Part shown: positions 15,796 to 23,565 of the stretch, piece after piece
Layout: each line of letters begins with the position of its first letter
Position numbering within the stretch: position 1 is the stretch's first letter
Assembly: GCA_019056785.1 (NCBI GenBank)
Contig: DXJV01000027.1
Coordinates: 1-33,078, forward strand
Source of the DNA: Candidatus Heimdallarchaeota archaeon
Lineage (GTDB): Archaea > Asgardarchaeota > Heimdallarchaeia > JABLTI01
DNA length: 33,078 nucleotides
Reading direction: 5' to 3'
Translations under genes and position numbers: made by a program
Notes under the pieces: model-generated
Databases searched by the model: none
The model's input: only the letters and a program-made list of their open reading frames with translations
What the model was told of the DNA's origin: nothing

Positions 15796-16824
15796 GTGCA
15801 AATCTTTTCAAAGAACCGGATCACGCTCCAATTTCCTGGAGCAAACCTTCATTTAGACCCCAAACTTTTCAACTCAAAAGAAGACCAGTTTTTTATTTCT
15901 CATGCACATTATGACCATCTTCCAACCAAAGGCAAAAAGCCGCCTTTTGTTCCTAAAGTTGTCTGTTCCAAAGCCACTGCAAAATTATTTAACAAGCGCA
16001 TTAGGTATGAAATTACTCCATTAGAAGCCTTTGAAACAGAGCAATTCAGTCTAAAAACCATTCCAAGTGGTCATACCTTCGATTCAACAGCTGCAGAAAT
16101 TAATCTAAAAGAGAATGGTTTGAAAGTTTTGTATACAGGTGATATTAATATCGAGGATAGAGCGTATCTCCAAGGTTTTCGCCCGAAGAAATGCGACGTT
16201 TTACTCTTAGAGGCTACGTGGGGGCACAAGGAATATTCGTTTCCTCCATTTATGGAGCAAGTTGAACAGGCAACAAATTACATACAAACACAACTTGACC
16301 ACAATCATCCCGTAATCCTTCTTGGCTATGCAATTGGTAAGGCGCAATTACTCAATTATTGTTTTGGTCAGTTAATAGACCTACGCTTTTCAAGTAAAAT
16401 TGTTTGGGAAATGGAACAAATTCACAAAGAGTTGGGGTTATCTTTACATCCAACAAAGAAATTACCCACAGTCATCGACGATTTGCCAAAAACAAGTCCT
16501 TGGTTATTGTTTCAAGCACCATCACCATATAATTCGAACTTTATTCAAAAACTAAAGAAGAAAACCAATTGCCGTGTGGTAGGGTTTTCCGGCTGGGCTA
16601 AAGACCTCGAGTCTTTCAAGCATCGTTCGGGTGCTGATGCCGCCTTTATGATTAGTGACCACTCTGATTACAACAAACTGCTAGAACTTGCAAAAGCGTG
16701 TTCCCCTGAAAAGATTTTCACCATTTTTGGCAATGCAAAGAAATTGGCAAAGGACTTACAAAAAGAGGGGCTTAATGCACTGCCGCTCTCCTCCGGACAG
16801 GCTACACTTGAGAATTACTTTTAA
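15796..16824 (+). CDS. Metallo-beta-lactamase-fold nuclease-like protein (SNM1/CPSF-like)
   Basis: The 342-aa protein keeps the metal set of MBL-fold nucleases: FISHAHYDHL (H36, H38, D40, H41), SGHTFDSTA (His), LYTGDIN (Asp) and a late MISDHSDYNKLL (His). The central QATNYIQTQLDHNHPVILLG and C-terminal IFTIFGNAKKLA regions are those of archaeal mRNA-3'-processing-like exonucleases and DNA-ligase-associated exonucleases. Both RNA and DNA are possible substrates; no ligase or helicase is adjacent to help decide. GTG 15796 is preferred over TTG 15790, because GGTGA at 15784-15788 is 7 nt from the GTG but only 1 nt from the TTG. Its stop codon overlaps that of the convergent gene. Confidence 0.85.
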   Translation: MQIFSKNRITLQFPGANLHLDPKLFNSKEDQFFISHAHYDHLPTKGKKPPFVPKVVCSKATAKLFNKRIRYEITPLEAFETEQFSLKTIPSGHTFDSTAAEINLKENGLKVLYTGDINIEDRAYLQGFRPKKCDVLLLEATWGHKEYSFPPFMEQVEQATNYIQTQLDHNHPVILLGYAIGKAQLLNYCFGQLIDLRFSSKIVWEMEQIHKELGLSLHPTKKLPTVIDDLPKTSPWLLFQAPSPYNSNFIQKLKKKTNCRVVGFSGWAKDLESFKHRSGADAAFMISDHSDYNKLLELAKACSPEKIFTIFGNAKKLAKDLQKEGLNALPLSSGQATLENYF

Positions 16825-17216
16825 TCAGATAGAGGGTGCAAATGCTCTCTTTGATAAGTTATCAAGCCATGCTTCTTCGCAAACTTGATTGCTGGCTCAC
16901 TAAAACTGTTAGAAATCACCAACCCTTTCCGATTTTGAAGGTCGTTAAGAATACGTTCTAGCCGGATTAATCTGTCAACACCCACAGCCCGTTTCCAATT
17001 GATGATCTTTACCAGCACTTCATTTATTTCCAAGTCATCAAAATTAGTTTTAATAGCCATATCGAATTGGTATCGTTTCCCACTTGTTCCAATTAAGGTA
17101 ATTTGTTCTTTGATTTCAAAGCCCATTTCTTTAAAAAATGAATAGGCTAGCTGATACAAGTCATTGCCGTCATCATTATCGGTGGACAAATATACAATGG
17201 ACCTCCTCTGAACCAT
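16821..17216 (-). CDS. Small PD-(D/E)XK-like (Mrr-type) nuclease-fold protein, probably altered active site
   Basis: The 131-aa protein matches the pattern of Mrr/RecB-like restriction-endonuclease folds. IGTSGKRYQFDMAI supplies the conserved Gly and Asp (D52). VLVKIINWKRAVG supplies the lysine strand (K75), with N73 where the Glu or Gln of ExK/QxK is expected. KGLVISNSFSEPAIKFAKKH matches the family's late strand and helix. The Asn substitution may weaken cleavage, or the protein may bind DNA or RNA without cutting. There is no DNA-binding or other extra domain. It begins 8 nt after the PanE-like stop on the same strand, implying translational coupling, though no functional link is obvious. 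Confidence 0.65.
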   Translation of the reverse strand: MVQRRSIVYLSTDNDDGNDLYQLAYSFFKEMGFEIKEQITLIGTSGKRYQFDMAIKTNFDDLEINEVLVKIINWKRAVGVDRLIRLERILNDLQNRKGLVISNSFSEPAIKFAKKHGLITYQREHLHPLSD

Positions 17217-17224
17217 AAGGACTT

Positions 17225-18325
17225 TTAATGTACATTCTTTTCTTGCTCTTTTATTTTTTCTTGTGAAATCTTAGCAATTGCCTCTAGTTCTTCTAAATTT
17301 ATCAATCCCATTTTTCTTTTTCCCAGCTCAATCTCATGTATAGCTTTAACTAAAAAGCTATTAATTGGCACTTCCAATTTGCATTCTTTTGCCTTTTTCT
17401 CAATATAACCATTTAGGAAGTCAACCTCAGTTTTCCGTCCTTGTTCAAGGTCCCAAACAAGGGAGGAATGGATCTTTCCATGTCGTTTTGCACCCATTTT
17501 AAGGATAAAAGAACTCATGACAGTATATTTGACTTTCTCTAAGAATTTATCCGCAGGATGAGGTTTATAGAAAAAGGCTTTTACATCCATATGATCTACT
17601 TTCTCTAATTTAATATTAAGAGCATCTGCAACCAAAATCCCTTCTTCTTTTAATGCAGCTAAAAGAGGATGAAGCCGTTTAGTACTAAGCATTTCTCCTA
17701 CACTAAGGTTTAGCAGCCCCCCATAAGAAGCGATGATTGAATTAACAATTAATTTGCTCCAACGATAGCCGACGATATTATCAGTTATGATGGTTGGCTT
17801 CCACAATTGGAGTTTTTGTTGGATGTCTTGTAAACGTGAATCTGTGGTGCTTTTTCTTCCCTCAAACCCCAAGACAAAGTTTCCTGTTTGAGAAGTTATT
17901 CGTACCACTCCAGGTTGCACTTTTGTCGCCCCCCATCCAACAACTCCGGCAACAACCTGCTCTTGTGGGAGGTATTTTGCCATAATCTCGGTATTTCCAA
18001 AGCCATTTTGTAAACTATATACGAGACTTTCCTTTGTCATAACTCTTGAAAGACTTTTACTAACTTCTGCTGTGCTGAGATTTTTTGTAGTTACCAAAAT
18101 ATGGCGGAATTTCTGTTTTAGTTTTTTTATACTCGAGACAATTGGCACTTTTATAGCTTCCTCGGAACCCTCGATCATTATTCCCGCAGATTTTAATTTT
18201 TCATAATGGGGACCTTTTCTATTTACAAAAACAACATCAATGCCCTTTTTGTAGAGAATTGCTCCGGTCGCACCTCCAATTGCCCCTGCACCAACAATAA
18301 GAATATCACCTGTCTCATCAGTCAT
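17225..18325 (-). CDS. 2-Dehydropantoate 2-reductase (ApbA/PanE) family protein
   Basis: The family reduces ketopantoate to pantoate with NADPH for coenzyme A synthesis, though several relatives act on other 2-oxo acids. The Rossmann motif is ILIVGAGAIGGATGAILYKK (residues about 8-27). The central LVYSLQNGFGN, the catalytic region YRWSKLIVNSIIASYGGLL (family W-x-K-L-x-x-N), and SSLVWDLEQGRKTEVDFLNG with VPINSFLVKAI near the end are the expected C-terminal signatures. At 366 aa it is 50-60 residues longer than typical PanE, mostly in a lysine- and glutamate-rich C-terminus. Catalytic residues look intact. In archaea that make pantoate another way, substrate identity is less certain. Confidence 0.85.
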   Translation of the reverse strand: MTDETGDILIVGAGAIGGATGAILYKKGIDVVFVNRKGPHYEKLKSAGIMIEGSEEAIKVPIVSSIKKLKQKFRHILVTTKNLSTAEVSKSLSRVMTKESLVYSLQNGFGNTEIMAKYLPQEQVVAGVVGWGATKVQPGVVRITSQTGNFVLGFEGRKSTTDSRLQDIQQKLQLWKPTIITDNIVGYRWSKLIVNSIIASYGGLLNLSVGEMLSTKRLHPLLAALKEEGILVADALNIKLEKVDHMDVKAFFYKPHPADKFLEKVKYTVMSSFILKMGAKRHGKIHSSLVWDLEQGRKTEVDFLNGYIEKKAKECKLEVPINSFLVKAIHEIELGKRKMGLINLEELEAIAKISQEKIKEQEKNVH

Positions 18326-18429
18326 TTTTCGTCCTCAAAACAATTTACTAGCAAGTTTTTCAAAACCCATTATTCTTTGAATAGAAAATAATTAATGTCT
18401 CTCTTATTAATTATTATGTTGTTGTTATT

Positions 18430-18446
18430 GAAAAAGAACTTAAAGG
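18430..18446 (+). promoter_or_regulatory. BRE/TATA-like promoter of the NuoD-like operon
   Basis: GAAAAAGAACTTAAAGG ends about 37 nt before the ATG at 18483 and resembles the histone promoter element at 71-86. Confidence 0.45.
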
Positions 18447-18482
18447 TAATTGTTAATATTTGAATAGAAGAAGGTACAACAA

Positions 18483-19616
18483 ATGACTCAGAATTTCACT
18501 CAAGATTCACAACCAATTGCAAAAAATTTTTTCAAAAAAAAGATAACCTTACAAAATCAGTATTTTGACACAAAAGCGCAGTTGAATCTTCGAATTGCTA
18601 ATAGTAAAGTAATGGCAGCAAATTTTGATGGGGAGTTGGATGTTCTAAAGCTTCTCGAGCCACAGCTAACAAACCGCTCTTGGACAGAAAACTTGCAATT
18701 TCTTGACAACCAATTAAGAGGTCCTTACAGAAAGCACATCTCAATGAACCACATTCTACTTTTAGAAAAACTTGCCAAGATAACAGCACATGTGCCAAAA
18801 CGAGCTATATACCTACGGACAATGAGACTCGAGTTCGAACGAATAGAACAGCACCTTCTTTTTTTAAGTGAGATCGCCCTAAAACTTTCCTTCCCCTTGT
18901 TACAATTACGATTACTTGACTTTAAAGAAAAAACAGCCCGATTAAAATGGCAGCTATTTCCACCCTCGAATAAACCTTTCAATGTCATTGGTGGGGTAGG
19001 TTTTAATCTCAGCCAGCAAATGATTTCTTTTGCAAAAGAACAACTCATACGATTACAAAAGAAAAGCCTTTTTATTTCCCGGCTGTTTAATAGAAACTGG
19101 GTTATAAAGAATCGTCTTAAAGATGTCGGCTTTTTAACTCGAGCAGATGCAAAGAAATACGGGCTTGTGGGCCCCTTGGCTCGAAGCACAGGTATCACAG
19201 ACGACATTCGTGTTTCCGACCCTTATTTGGCGTATCCTGAAATCGATTTTTCATTGCCAGTTTCTGATTTCTGTGACTTATATGGTGAAGTATTGGTTCG
19301 TATTGATGAAATTCAAGAATCATTCAAAATTCTAAGAGAATTGTTGAGAAATCTCCCTGCAGGTGCAATTAAATTAATAGAGGTACCTGAAGAACTTTCT
19401 ATTGGGACAATTTCAAATCGCTTGGAAACACCCTCAGGGGAGCTTTTCTCTTTTATAGTTAATAAAAACAAAGAAATATTATCAGCCCCAAATGTTTATC
19501 AATTCACCTCACCTCTCAAAATAAACCAACAAGGTATTTTACTCAGACTCTCAGGTGAAGTGTTAGAAAATATCAATCTACTTGTAGCAACAATTTCAGA
19601 AGGATGGAGTGATTGA
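18483..19616 (+). CDS. NuoD/hydrogenase large-subunit-like protein lacking metal-ligand cysteines
   Basis: The 377-aa protein aligns by motif with complex I NuoD and group 4 [NiFe]-hydrogenase large subunits. LLEKLAKITAHVPKRAIYLR and the following LEFERIEQHLLFL match the helical core. YGLVGPLARSTGITDDIR, SDPYLAYPEIDF, YGEVLVRIDEIQES and RLETPSGELFSF match the remaining family blocks in order. It contains a single cysteine (C264), so it cannot coordinate a NiFe centre with the usual four. The HRGIEK-like loop of NuoD, with its quinone-site histidine, appears here as LRGPYRKH. It is therefore neither a hydrogenase nor an obviously functional quinone-reducing subunit. It is followed directly by a NuoH-like gene. 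The N-terminal 60 residues are poorly conserved. Confidence 0.85.
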   Translation: MTQNFTQDSQPIAKNFFKKKITLQNQYFDTKAQLNLRIANSKVMAANFDGELDVLKLLEPQLTNRSWTENLQFLDNQLRGPYRKHISMNHILLLEKLAKITAHVPKRAIYLRTMRLEFERIEQHLLFLSEIALKLSFPLLQLRLLDFKEKTARLKWQLFPPSNKPFNVIGGVGFNLSQQMISFAKEQLIRLQKKSLFISRLFNRNWVIKNRLKDVGFLTRADAKKYGLVGPLARSTGITDDIRVSDPYLAYPEIDFSLPVSDFCDLYGEVLVRIDEIQESFKILRELLRNLPAGAIKLIEVPEELSIGTISNRLETPSGELFSFIVNKNKEILSAPNVYQFTSPLKINQQGILLRLSGEVLENINLLVATISEGWSD

Positions 19617-19618
19617 GC

Positions 19619-20671
19619 ATGTTTAACATCTGGTTTAACCTTTTTGTCTTTCCAGGCATGGTATTCTTTATTGTTCTTGCAGCAATTTTCGAACACGTTA
19701 ATGGACGGCTAATGGCCCGTTTTTCTTTCCAAGCAAAAGAGCAAGCAATGTTCATTCCTCTAGTAAGCAATTTCAAATTTCTAGTTGCCAAGGAACAAGA
19801 AAAGCACTCGTTTTCGTTTAGAATAATTGTTCAAATTACTTTACTCATTGTCTTATTGGCTCTTCCAATTTTCGGCGCATTTTTCTTACCAATTAATATT
19901 CTCGGTGAATTACCGGCAAAATCTGGAGGTTATGGAAAATATCTGAAAATTTCAGAAGGTGTTATTGGCATTTTCTCTTTTGAAGGAGATGTTCTCTTAG
20001 TATTTGGGGTAATTTTACTCTTTGGCTTTGTTACTTTGCTCCTCCAATTACTCTCTCCTCAAAAATTGCGAAAAAATGCCTTTAAAAGTTACATACAATT
20101 TGCTATCTGGGATATCCCCCTTTTTCTTGCCTTAAGCGGTTTTCTTATCGCAAGAAAATCACTGTCATTAAGTTTATTGGCACATGACATTCGTTTGATC
20201 GTTGATACAAACAAACTCTTTGGATTTCTAATTTTGTTGCCTATGTCAACTTTTATCGCAATATTCTCACTATCCTCAAAGTTTGATCAGCCCTACTTTG
20301 ACCGCTTAGGAACACAAAAAGACCTGTTAATAAATCCCCCCCTTCCTTTTAACTGGCAGTTATTTTTGTGGAATACTGCGATGCGGCTACAAGAAACACT
20401 CCTGGCAGGATTGATTGTTACTCTCTGCCTTGGTGGTCCTCACTTACCAATCCCTGAACCTACTAATGATTATTTTGCCTTAATCGCTTATAGTGGCAAT
20501 TTTGTTGTTAAAACGATGCTTGTAGATGTATTGATAACACTTTTAAGAGCAATTCGCCCGAGGATGCGTTTTGATCAAACTTTGAATTATGTACTGAAGA
20601 TTTCTACACCTTTTAGTTTAGTGTCTCTGATGTTAATTGGATTGTATGTGAGTATTTGGCCCCTTGCATAA
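19619..20671 (+). CDS. NuoH-like membrane subunit (divergent)
   Basis: The 350-aa protein has about eight TM helices and NuoH/EchB/HyfC-type landmarks. FEHVNGRLMARFSFQAKEQA resembles the ERKVxGRxQxR start. FDQPYFDRLGTQKDLL corresponds to the FDLPEAESEL loop but has lost the acidic EAE. LRAIRPRMRFDQTLNYVLK matches the IRatlPRxRyDQ motif. These losses suggest the quinone-gate loop and proton path are altered. ATG 19619 is favoured over TTG 19613, which would overlap the NuoD-like stop but sits too near the GGAG at 19606-19609. The tight coupling indicates co-expression with the NuoD-like subunit; partners such as NuoB, C, I and antiporters are absent here. Confidence 0.85.
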   Translation: MFNIWFNLFVFPGMVFFIVLAAIFEHVNGRLMARFSFQAKEQAMFIPLVSNFKFLVAKEQEKHSFSFRIIVQITLLIVLLALPIFGAFFLPINILGELPAKSGGYGKYLKISEGVIGIFSFEGDVLLVFGVILLFGFVTLLLQLLSPQKLRKNAFKSYIQFAIWDIPLFLALSGFLIARKSLSLSLLAHDIRLIVDTNKLFGFLILLPMSTFIAIFSLSSKFDQPYFDRLGTQKDLLINPPLPFNWQLFLWNTAMRLQETLLAGLIVTLCLGGPHLPIPEPTNDYFALIAYSGNFVVKTMLVDVLITLLRAIRPRMRFDQTLNYVLKISTPFSLVSLMLIGLYVSIWPLA

Positions 20672-20738
20672 ATTAAATAGGTTAATAAAACTAAAAGGCT
20701 AGTATCTTTGTAGAAAAAAAATTCGGAGCAAACTCTAA

Positions 20739-21362
20739 ATGTCTGGAGAGCAGTTTCAATTAGCAATGTTCATTTTAGCCCCAATAGTCCTATTGATTGA
20801 TGCGATTCTAGTGACCACGGGAATCTTCCGGAAATTGGTTCGAAAAGAGAAAGAAAATGAAAGCGAACGAGCGCAGCTCTTTTCTATGATCGAGATTATG
20901 GAAAAAATTGGCATAGCCTTTGGAGTACTTACGCTCATCTTGGCAGGCTATTTAGCGATTAACCTTCCAAAGGTAAATGCCAACTGGATTTATGTGTTTA
21001 ATCCCTTTACCATTCTAGTAATGGTTATTGTTGGTTCATTAATGACGCTTCGGATGCTCGAGGATACCCCTATTGTTGCTGCAATTGCCCTTTTGGCGGG
21101 CTTTCTGGGAGCGGGATTAATAGCGCTCTTTTTTGAAGGAGACATTGGTAATAGTAAATGGATTTACGTCGGACTTTTCTTTGGAATAGACCTTGCAGCC
21201 TTTCTTGCTTTACGTTTGCTGACAAAACAAATGGCTATGATTGGTAAAATCCTGAATTGGTTCCCTATAGCGTTAATTGTAAGCTTCACATCCCTTGGGT
21301 GGGGAATTGTTCAAATTGTTTTATTAATTATCCATGGCATACAAATTGCAGGTCTGACTTAA
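20739..21362 (+). CDS. Unknown six-helix membrane protein
   Basis: The 207-aa protein has about six hydrophobic helices. They are MFILAPIVLLIDAILVTTGI, IGIAFGVLTLILAGYLAI, FTILVMVIVGSLMTL, PIVAAIALLAGFLGAGLIAL, WIYVGLFFGIDLAAFLAL and WFPIALIVSFTSLGWGIVQ. A charged loop after the first helix (KLVRKEKENESERAQ) is probably cytoplasmic. I recognise no family. It lies 67 nt after the NuoH-like gene on the same strand and ends at a strong terminator, so it is probably the third gene of that module. A role as an extra membrane subunit is inference. Confidence 0.75.
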   Translation: MSGEQFQLAMFILAPIVLLIDAILVTTGIFRKLVRKEKENESERAQLFSMIEIMEKIGIAFGVLTLILAGYLAINLPKVNANWIYVFNPFTILVMVIVGSLMTLRMLEDTPIVAAIALLAGFLGAGLIALFFEGDIGNSKWIYVGLFFGIDLAAFLALRLLTKQMAMIGKILNWFPIALIVSFTSLGWGIVQIVLLIIHGIQIAGLT

Positions 21363-21369
21363 GAACAAC

Positions 21370-21403
21370 AAGATGAAAGATCCTTTCATCTTAGCATTTT
21401 TTT
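21370..21403 (+). terminator. Strong hairpin terminator after the NuoD/NuoH-like module
   Basis: A perfect 10-bp stem (AAGATGAAAG 21370-21379, CTTTCATCTT 21383-21392) with a 3-nt loop is followed by a run of seven T (21397-21403). Confidence 0.75.
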
Positions 21404-21434
21404 CTTTTCTACAAAAGTAGAATTGTTAATTATT

Positions 21435-21452
21435 TATAAAAATAAAAAAAAA
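21435..21452 (-). terminator. T-rich terminator of the Cdc48N-vWA gene
   Basis: Nine A residues on the plus strand (21444-21452) give a T9 run, followed by more T, on the minus strand within 10-25 nt of the vWA gene stop. Confidence 0.5.
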
Positions 21453-21460
21453 GAAGAGAC

Positions 21461-22936
21461 CTAATAGTCTTCCTCATCATCATCTATTGCTTCTTCTTCG
21501 TCCATCTCAGCAATTTCGTCTGCAATATCTTCTCCAGGGCCACCATATTCTTCCTCGAGAGCTAATTCTACCTCATCGGCTTCTTCTACTTCTTCAGTCT
21601 CTTCGAACAAGTCCTCAGGAACTTCCTCTACAAGCTCCTCGGCGTCAGTTTTAAGAGCGATCATAAATCGTCGAGCAAGCAAATCATAGAATTTCGTTAG
21701 TTCGCCTAAATCATTAGCTTCGTAAAATTCACCACGGCCGATTTCTGAAAGACGCTTCAATAGTCTATTATCTGCTTCTCCCAGACCGATGGTATAAAGA
21801 ACTGTATTGGGATAATCACGAGCACACTTGCGAACAATAGGCACCGGGTTAATGCCCAAGCCATTTCCTTTGTTTGGTTGCCCATCTGTCAAGAGAACGA
21901 TCATTGTGGGGTTCATTTTTCCTGTGATGGAATTTGGTTCAAACTTTGTAGTCATTTCATATGCTTGTTGTAAAGCGCCACTCATGAATGTTAAGCCGCC
22001 ACCCTTTGAGCATCGTTTTGAAACATACTCTGCAATAACTTCTAAGCCTGCAGACTTAGCTTTACCAGTGCAGGAAATTACCGGTGTGGGACCATTTGTA
22101 CCATAGTCTACTTCGAAGACATCAACGTCTCCGGCAAAGCTGATGATTGACAACTGCTCACCCCAACCACGGGCAACTTTTTGTGATAAGAACAATAAAG
22201 TCGCCAATGCTGCACCTTTTATTCGTGAGACTTTCTTCTCATCAAATTCATTTAAAAGCATATCCAGATCGCGGCCGCCTTTTAATCCTCGACGAAGTCC
22301 TTCGATGGCAGTCCCCGTTCCTCGGACAACCATATCTTCTTTACTCATAGAACCTGAAACGTCCAAAACAAGAACGGCGTTAAATGACATCTCACTTGCA
22401 GGAACCAATTGTACTTCAATCTCTTTTCCAGAGGGATCAATTACTCCTACCTCATCACCCTCAATTTCAGGGTCGGATTCTAAAAAGCTGATTTTTACAT
22501 GCCCGCAACCTGCATCTGGCCAATCTACCTGTAAATTCCGATAGATAGGGCGATTACGAATCACCGAAGTCATTTCATCGAAATTTTCCATAATATAACT
22601 AATGCATTCTTCTACTGCCTGTCCTTCTAAGGGTTCTATGCCAAATTTCACTCGAGTTATTGCTTCCTTTTTTATGTGGGCTTTCCGCACATTTACCCTG
22701 TCACCATCACTGATATTTGCAGAATCTAAAATACCGTTGTCTACCGCAATTGTATCACTTTCTACTTCATCGTTTTCCAATACTTGCACTGCACAACTAT
22801 CTTCAAACTCATTTATTAGTTGAATGATATCAAAATCATCCACACCTAAACGATTCATATCTCGTTTATTCATATATGCCCGACCATCAATCTCTCCGAC
22901 ATTGATGACCGATAGATCGATTATTTTTTCTACCAT
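21461..22936 (-). CDS. Cdc48-N-like domain fused to a von Willebrand factor A domain
   Basis: The 491-aa protein has an N-terminal region (about residues 1-86) resembling the Cdc48/VAT double-psi beta-barrel. It has DMNRLGVDDFDIIQL and ends ANISDGDRVNVRKA, where relatives have the NAgvxiGDxVxVrka pattern. Residues about 92-180 resemble the second Cdc48-N subdomain (IRNRPIYRN, VGVIDPSGKEIEV). A complete vWFA domain follows: MIDAS DVSGS at 192-196, a Thr in GGLTFMSG (T316) and Asp in LLTDGQPN (D351). The tail (430-491) is almost purely Glu/Asp. No AAA+ ATPase domain is present. ATG 22936 or 22939 is chosen over TTG 22951 because the TATA element sits about 27 nt upstream, implying a leaderless transcript. 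The likely role is a metal-dependent adaptor in protein quality control. Confidence 0.85.
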   Translation of the reverse strand: MVEKIIDLSVINVGEIDGRAYMNKRDMNRLGVDDFDIIQLINEFEDSCAVQVLENDEVESDTIAVDNGILDSANISDGDRVNVRKAHIKKEAITRVKFGIEPLEGQAVEECISYIMENFDEMTSVIRNRPIYRNLQVDWPDAGCGHVKISFLESDPEIEGDEVGVIDPSGKEIEVQLVPASEMSFNAVLVLDVSGSMSKEDMVVRGTGTAIEGLRRGLKGGRDLDMLLNEFDEKKVSRIKGAALATLLFLSQKVARGWGEQLSIISFAGDVDVFEVDYGTNGPTPVISCTGKAKSAGLEVIAEYVSKRCSKGGGLTFMSGALQQAYEMTTKFEPNSITGKMNPTMIVLLTDGQPNKGNGLGINPVPIVRKCARDYPNTVLYTIGLGEADNRLLKRLSEIGRGEFYEANDLGELTKFYDLLARRFMIALKTDAEELVEEVPEDLFEETEEVEEADEVELALEEEYGGPGEDIADEIAEMDEEEAIDDDEEDY

Positions 22937-22956
22937 CATACATCTATCCAATGATT

Positions 22957-22976
22957 ACATATATTTACATACATAC
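22957..22976 (-). promoter_or_regulatory. TATA element and GTATGTATGTA repeat upstream of the vWA gene
   Basis: On the minus strand GTATGTATGTA (22976-22966) runs into TAAATATA (22967-22960). The TATA centre is 25-28 nt from the ATG pair at 22939/22936, the distance normally seen from TATA to transcription start, so translation likely starts at the mRNA 5' end. Confidence 0.5.
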
Positions 22977-23073
22977 GCTTTTGCTTTTAAAATCTTTGCA
23001 TTTAGCACAAACCCTATGAAAAGAAGAGAAAAGAAATAAAAAGAAGAATGGAAAGGGGGGAGCCCTTAAGCCT

Positions 23074-23565
23074 TTAAGTCAATTTGTATGTAAAATCATA
23101 CATCATGGTATATTCATTAATACCGCTAATATCAGTATAGGTAATTTTGAGTGTGTAATCCTCATTTAATGAAAACAAAAGGTGGGTAGAGTTTTGAACG
23201 GGTGCGCCGCCTCGAGCATAGAAGAACCGCACTTGTAAATATTGCACCTCATTTTTCTGGAAAGAAAAGAGAACGTCACGTTCACCGTAGAGGGTTTGTT
23301 CTCCTAAAACCTCTTTATAGATTTCAACTTTAATGATCTTTCCGGGGGCATAATCACAAGTGGCCCTGAAAATCAAAGATTCGCGATCGGTTGAATTGCC
23401 CCTTATACTCAGGGGTTGAACCATCATATGAACTTCTTTTTTGAATTGTGGTACTACCCCCGCGAAAATAATGAAAATAACTGCGATGACTGATGCGGCT
23501 ACAATAATCCCAATCATTAAAGGGGTCATTGCTTTTCTGTTTTTCAAGATTCGTTTCAGATTCAT
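23074..23565 (-). CDS. Archaeal type IV pilin-like protein
   Basis: The 163-aa protein begins with a basic segment (MNLKRILKNRKAMTPLM) followed by one long hydrophobic helix (IGIIVAASVIAVIFIIFAG). This layout matches class III signal peptides of archaeal pilins, cut after Ala by a PibD-type peptidase, with the helix driving filament assembly. The rest is beta-rich with no further TM. ATG 23565 is preferred over GTG 23574 because GGAAAG lies at good distance from the ATG. No assembly ATPase or PibD gene is nearby, so it could also be a surface protein with a pilin-like anchor. It precedes the vWA gene by about 135 nt on the same strand. Confidence 0.75.
   Translation of the reverse strand: MNLKRILKNRKAMTPLMIGIIVAASVIAVIFIIFAGVVPQFKKEVHMMVQPLSIRGNSTDRESLIFRATCDYAPGKIIKVEIYKEVLGEQTLYGERDVLFSFQKNEVQYLQVRFFYARGGAPVQNSTHLLFSLNEDYTLKITYTDISGINEYTMMYDFTYKLT

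Noticed and set aside
16821..18325. Restriction-modification locus based on the Mrr-like fold
   Set aside because: No methyltransferase or specificity gene is near, and the neighbour is a metabolic reductase.
18483..19616. Active [NiFe] hydrogenase large subunit
   Set aside because: Only one cysteine is present, so the NiFe cluster cannot be bound.
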